Source of the DNA: CAYJPV01 sp964396055
GTDB taxonomy: Bacteria; Acidobacteriota; Vicinamibacteria; Vicinamibacterales; JAKQTR01
DNA: 10,148 nt
Direction: 5' to 3'
Assembly (NCBI GenBank): GCA_964396055.1
Contig: CAYNDV010000156.1
Location: 1 to 10,148 of the forward strand
Positions 6,921 through 10,148 of the stretch are shown in pieces. The notes under the pieces are model-generated. The model saw only the letters and a program-made list of their open reading frames with translations, made no database searches and was not told the origin of the DNA. The translations under genes and the position numbers were made by a program. Positions within the stretch are counted from its first letter, which is position 1; each line of letters opens with the position of its first letter.

Positions 6921-6926
6921 TAAGAT
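6921..6926 (+). promoter_or_regulatory. Candidate -10 box of ktrB, possibly leaderless
   Basis: TAAGAT directly after the heptamer array, followed by six bases (GCCCTC) and the GTG start of ktrB at 6933. The geometry is the same as at 4388-4400. No Shine-Dalgarno sequence is present between the array and the GTG. A -35 box, if any, would lie within the repeat. Confidence 0.4.
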
Positions 6927-6932
6927 GCCCTC

Positions 6933-8285
6933 GTGCGCCGCCGCACGCTTTCGCCGTCCCAGATCCTGGCCCTCCACATCACCGGCCTCATTGCCATCGG
7001 AGCCGTGCTGCTGGCGTTGCCGGTGTCGGCCGCGCCCGGCCGGCAGATCTCGTTTCTCGACGCCTTCTTCACCTCGACCTCCGCGGTGTGCGTGACCGGC
7101 CTCATCGTCCGCGACACGCCTGTGGATTTCTCGTTGTTCGGCCAGATCGTCATCATGCTGCTCATCCAGGCGGGCGGCCTCGGCTACATGACGATCTCGA
7201 CCGTGCTCGTCTCGGCCCTTGGGCGCCGGCCGACGCTGCAGGAGCGCCTCACGCTCGCCGATGCCCTGAACATCGCGAGCCTGGAGGACCTGCTGCGGTT
7301 CGCGCGCACGGTGGCGCTGCTGACCCTGGCCTTCGAGGCCGTCGGCGCGGTGCTCATGGGGATCCGGTTCGCCGCCGATCTGGGGTGGGCCCGGGGCATG
7401 TACTACGGCGTGTTCCACGCCGTGTCGGCGTTCAACAATGCCGGGTTCGCCCTGTTCTCGAACAACCTGATGAACTACCGGGGCGACCTCATCATCAACC
7501 TGGTGGTCACCGCCCTGATCATCGTCGGCGGCATCGGGTTCCTCGTGCTGGCCGAAGTGTTCCGCCTGCACAAGGCCGGTCGCCGGCCCGGCTACTCCAC
7601 CCACAGCCGGTTCGTCCTGGCCATCACCGGCGTGCTGCTGGTGGCGGGCGCGGTGATCTTCCTGGCGCTGGAGTGGTCGAACCCGCGCACGCTCGGGCCG
7701 CTCCCGCCGGGCGAGAAGGTGCTGGCCGCGTGGTTCCAGTCGGTGACGCCCCGCACGGCGGGCTTCAACACCATCGACATCGGGGCCATGACCACGCCGG
7801 CGCTGTTCTTCACGATTCTCCTCATGTTCATCGGGGCGTCGCCGGGCAGCACCGGCGGCGGCGTCAAGACCTCGACGTTCGGCGTGATGGTGCTCGGCAT
7901 CTGGGCCACCGTCCGCGGGACCTCCGAGCACGTGGTCTTCGGCCGGCGGATCGCCTCAGAACTGGTGGCCCGGTCGTTTGCTGTCGCGCTGATCGCGTTC
8001 GTGGCGCTGAACACCGTCGCGCTGTGGCTGCTCATTGCCGAGGGCTACGACCTGCTGCGCGTGCTCTACGAGACGACCTCGGCGTTCGGCACCGTCGGCC
8101 TGTCGATGGGCCTGCCGGGCTCCGTCGTGTCGCTGTCGGGCGCCTTCGGGGCCACGGGCAAATGGTTGATGATTTTCATGATGTACATGGGGCGCCTCGG
8201 GCCACTGACGCTGGCTCTGGCGCTGGCCGGGCGCGCCAGCACGGTCGCGGTGCGGCATCCTGAAGGAAAGGTGATGATCGGCTGA
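6933..8285 (+). CDS. ktrB: KtrB/TrkH-type potassium uptake channel subunit
   Basis: 450-aa polytopic inner-membrane protein of the Trk/Ktr/HKT superfamily that carries K+ into the cell. All four pore-loop repeats are visible: STSAVCVTG (filter G56), FHAVSAFNNAG (G171), QSVTPRTAGFN (G277) and ETTSAFGTVG (G389). Glycine in all four is expected for a K+-selective filter. GASPGSTGGGVKTST (301-315) is the flexible intramembrane gating loop region of the third repeat, and GRLGPLT (420-426) holds the Arg in the fourth repeat that blocks the pore below the filter in KtrB. The length matches KtrB (about 450) rather than the longer TrkH. GTG at 6933 is the only start giving the normal N-terminus; the ATG at 6925 is out of frame. 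The stop overlaps the start of ktrA by one base, so the two form one unit. Confidence 0.95.
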   Translation: MRRRTLSPSQILALHITGLIAIGAVLLALPVSAAPGRQISFLDAFFTSTSAVCVTGLIVRDTPVDFSLFGQIVIMLLIQAGGLGYMTISTVLVSALGRRPTLQERLTLADALNIASLEDLLRFARTVALLTLAFEAVGAVLMGIRFAADLGWARGMYYGVFHAVSAFNNAGFALFSNNLMNYRGDLIINLVVTALIIVGGIGFLVLAEVFRLHKAGRRPGYSTHSRFVLAITGVLLVAGAVIFLALEWSNPRTLGPLPPGEKVLAAWFQSVTPRTAGFNTIDIGAMTTPALFFTILLMFIGASPGSTGGGVKTSTFGVMVLGIWATVRGTSEHVVFGRRIASELVARSFAVALIAFVALNTVALWLLIAEGYDLLRVLYETTSAFGTVGLSMGLPGSVVSLSGAFGATGKWLMIFMMYMGRLGPLTLALALAGRASTVAVRHPEGKVMIG

Positions 8286-8971
8286 TGAAACGCCAGTCTT
8301 TCGCGGTCATCGGGCTCGGGCGGTTCGGATCGGCCGTCTCGCGCACGCTCGTCGAGATGGGCCAGGACGTGATCGGCATCGACGCCAGCGACGCCAACGT
8401 GCAGGCGATGGCCGAGGTGCTGCCGTCGGTCGTGCAACTCGACGCCACCGACGGCCGCGCCCTGCGGGCGGCCGGCATCAGGGACGTGGACGTGGCGGTC
8501 ATTTCCATCGGCGAGAACATCGAGGCGAGCCTGCTCGTCGTGATGCTCGTGAAGGAGATGGGCATCCCGCGTATCATCGCCAAGGCCGTGACGTCGCTCC
8601 ACGGCCGCATCCTCGAGAAGATCGGCGTCGATCGCGTGGTGTTCCCCGAACGCGAGATGGGCACGCGCCTGGCCCACAGCCTCGTGGTCCCCAACGTGAT
8701 CGACTACATCGAAGTGTCGCGTGACTTCAGCATCATCGACCTGCCCGCCCCGGCGGAGTTCGTCGGCAAGTCGTTGAAGGAGCTCCAGCTCCGCCCGAAG
8801 TACGGCCTCACACTGATTGCGATCAAGCGGCAGGGCGCCGCGGGCGGGCCCGAGACCACCAACGTCGCGCCGTCGGCCGACGACGTGATCCAGGACGGCG
8901 ACGTGCTGTCGCTGCTCGGGGCCAACGACCGCCTGGGACACCTGGACAAGATGCTCGGGCCGGCGAAATAG
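8285..8971 (+). CDS. ktrA: KtrA/TrkA potassium uptake regulatory protein (RCK)
   Basis: 228-aa cytosolic gating ring subunit that binds nucleotide (ATP/ADP or NAD) and regulates the KtrB channel. Seen: an RCK_N Rossmann fold with IGLGRFGSAV (G10, G12, G15) and the acidic residue D33 at the end of strand 2 (VIGIDAS), then LDATDG and DVAVISIGENIEAS; from about residue 135 an RCK_C/TrkA-C domain (DFSIIDLPAPAEFVGKSL ... DDVIQDGDVLSLLGAND). This single RCK_N/RCK_C arrangement is the KtrA layout; TrkA has two copies. The start ATG shares its A with the ktrB stop (TGATG, 8283-8287). A GGTGA at 8270-8274 is ten bases upstream. The upstream ktrB partner confirms the role. Confidence 0.95.
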   Translation: MKRQSFAVIGLGRFGSAVSRTLVEMGQDVIGIDASDANVQAMAEVLPSVVQLDATDGRALRAAGIRDVDVAVISIGENIEASLLVVMLVKEMGIPRIIAKAVTSLHGRILEKIGVDRVVFPEREMGTRLAHSLVVPNVIDYIEVSRDFSIIDLPAPAEFVGKSLKELQLRPKYGLTLIAIKRQGAAGGPETTNVAPSADDVIQDGDVLSLLGANDRLGHLDKMLGPAK

Positions 8972-8974
8972 GCG

Positions 8975-8995
8975 CCGCCGCGCGCCGGGCGGCGG
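8975..8995 (+). terminator. GC-rich hairpin after ktrA
   Basis: CCGCCGC (8975-8981) pairs with GCGGCGG (8989-8995) around a 7-base loop, three bases after the ktrA stop. There is no T run right behind it. It may be a structural 3' end or part of a two-hairpin terminator with the stem at 9002-9014. Confidence 0.35.
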
Positions 8996-9001
8996 ACCGA
9001 G

Positions 9002-9064
<63 letters not shown>

Positions 9065-9071
9065 ACAGGTT

Positions 9072-10148
9072 CTACGCCTGAATCCCCCCGCGCCGCGCCA
9101 CATCCTCGAGGATGCCCGCGAAGGTGTCCACCTCGTCGAGCATCGTGTAGACGTTCGGCGTCACACGGATGCCCTGGTAGTCGGGCCGCTTGATCGGCGT
9201 GACGATGATGCGGTACTTCGTCCAGAGGTGCTCGGTCAGCTTCACGCAGTCGACGGCGTCGAGGCCCACGTTGGCCAAGCCGCCCGACTGCGCCGGGTCG
9301 AAACTCGTGTGCAGCCGCACGCCCGGGAGTGCCTCGACGCGGCGCGCCCAGCGGTTCTTCAGGTACCGGAGCCGCGCCACCTTGCGATCGGCGCCGATGC
9401 CGTGGAAGAACGCCAGAGCCTCCGCGATGGCGTTGTGCACCGACGCCGGGTGCGTCCCGATCTCCTCGAACTTGCGGATGTTCGTGTCCATCGATGCCGG
9501 CGCGGGCTGCAGGGGCCACGTGCGGCCGATGAGCTCGCGGCGCACGTAGAGGAACCCCGTGCCCACCGGCGCCGTGAGCCACTTGTGCAGGCTGCACCCG
9601 TAGTAGTCGCACTCCAGGTCCGACACCTTGAAGGGGAAGTGCGCGAAGGCGTGGGCGCCGTCCACGATCGTGCGGATACCCCTGGCGCGCGCCATGCGGC
9701 AGATCTCGCGCACCGGGAAGATCTGGCCCGTCAGGTTCGTGATGTGGCAGAGCAGGATGACCTTCGTCCGTGGCGTGACGGCCTTCTCGAAGAGATCCGC
9801 GAGGTACGCCGGGCCCGGCGGCGGCACCGGGAACGAGACCTTGACCACCTTGATGCCGTCGCGGCGCGCCCGCTGGTCCCAGGTGGTCAGCATGCGCGGG
9901 TAGTCCTGGTCGGTCGTCAGCACCTCGTCGCCGGGCTCGAGGTCGATGCCGAGCTGCGCGATCTGCAGCGCCTCGCTCGCGTTGCGCGTCACGGCCAGTT
10001 CCTCGGGGTCGCAGCCGAACTCGGCGGCGAGGCCGCGGCGGACGCTCTCGATGCCCGGCTCGAGGATCTGCCACATGTGATAAACGGGCGACTGGTTCTG
10101 GATGTCGGCGTACCGCTTGAACGCCTCGTGTACCACGCGCGGGCTCGG
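9072..10148 (-). CDS. Class V aminotransferase-fold PLP-dependent enzyme (partial, N-terminus off window)
   Basis: 358 residues visible, open at the right edge (…PSPRVVHEAFKRY), so the real start lies beyond 10148; the GTG at 10136 is internal. Fold-type I PLP enzyme of the class V (NifS/isopenicillin-N-epimerase-like) group. Seen: RNASEALQIA (phosphate-binding loop region), TTDQDYPRM, CHITNLTGQIFPVREI, IVDGAHAFAH (the Asp at 9660-9662 pairs with the PLP ring nitrogen), YYGCSLHKWLTAPVGTGFLYV (Lys codon 9582-9584, Schiff-base residue) and the C-terminal RVTPNVYTMLDEVDTF, where an Arg normally holds the substrate carboxylate. Catalytic residues are intact. The substrate cannot be read from the sequence: aminotransferase, desulfurase-like and epimerase members share these motifs. 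No desulfurase Cys loop is obvious. It is convergent with ktrA and appears unrelated to it. Whether an export signal precedes the visible part cannot be judged. Confidence 0.9.
   Translation of the reverse strand, partial: PSPRVVHEAFKRYADIQNQSPVYHMWQILEPGIESVRRGLAAEFGCDPEELAVTRNASEALQIAQLGIDLEPGDEVLTTDQDYPRMLTTWDQRARRDGIKVVKVSFPVPPPGPAYLADLFEKAVTPRTKVILLCHITNLTGQIFPVREICRMARARGIRTIVDGAHAFAHFPFKVSDLECDYYGCSLHKWLTAPVGTGFLYVRRELIGRTWPLQPAPASMDTNIRKFEEIGTHPASVHNAIAEALAFFHGIGADRKVARLRYLKNRWARRVEALPGVRLHTSFDPAQSGGLANVGLDAVDCVKLTEHLWTKYRIIVTPIKRPDYQGIRVTPNVYTMLDEVDTFAGILEDVARRGGIQA

Noticed and set aside
10134..10136. GTG as the start of the class V enzyme
   Set aside because: The frame stays open to 10148 with PSPRVVHEAF, which looks like the interior of the family N-terminus, so the gene continues outside the window.

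Overview
The window is very GC-rich, gene-dense chromosomal DNA with ten protein-coding genes, two of them cut by the window edges. It most resembles an Acidobacteriota genome, perhaps of the Vicinamibacteria type. This is inference from four traits: high GC, GTG starts, 7-bp tandem arrays (ctagcct and cttctgt) in gene gaps, and dispersed palindromes that read VRLKPDAT when translated. No phage, integrase, transposase, CRISPR, tRNA or rRNA was seen.

Left part (1-4388, minus strand). Three overlapping genes read leftwards as a likely operon. The first is a beta-CASP metallo-beta-lactamase ribonuclease-like protein (3006-4388). The second is a cytosolic M49 dipeptidyl peptidase III (1078-3051). 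The third is a polytopic GT-C glycosyltransferase resembling AftB-like proteins (1-1081, C-terminus off the window). The glycosyltransferase gene carries two in-frame copies of a palindromic repeat, and at its 3' side a 48-bp tandem repeat.

Middle (4389-6845, plus strand). A 51-bp divergent gap holds back-to-back promoter-like boxes. The rightward genes are an exported DUF4412-like protein, a divergent methylenetetrahydrofolate-reductase-like TIM barrel, and a short-chain reductase with the sequence hallmarks of pteridine reductases (TGxxxRIG, D/Y/K). The last two are 16 bp apart and suggest a small folate/pterin module.

Right part (6846-10148). A 7-bp repeat array fills the gap before a KtrB/TrkH potassium channel subunit and its KtrA/TrkA RCK regulator, which overlap at TGATG. 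A convergent gap with two GC hairpins and a second, different 7-bp array separates them from a leftward class V PLP-dependent enzyme whose N-terminus lies beyond the window.

Most of the window is ordinary housekeeping-type content. The points most worth a second look are the protein-coding palindromes, two start sites that look leaderless (TAnnnT, six bases, GTG), the folate/pterin gene pair and the paired heptamer arrays.
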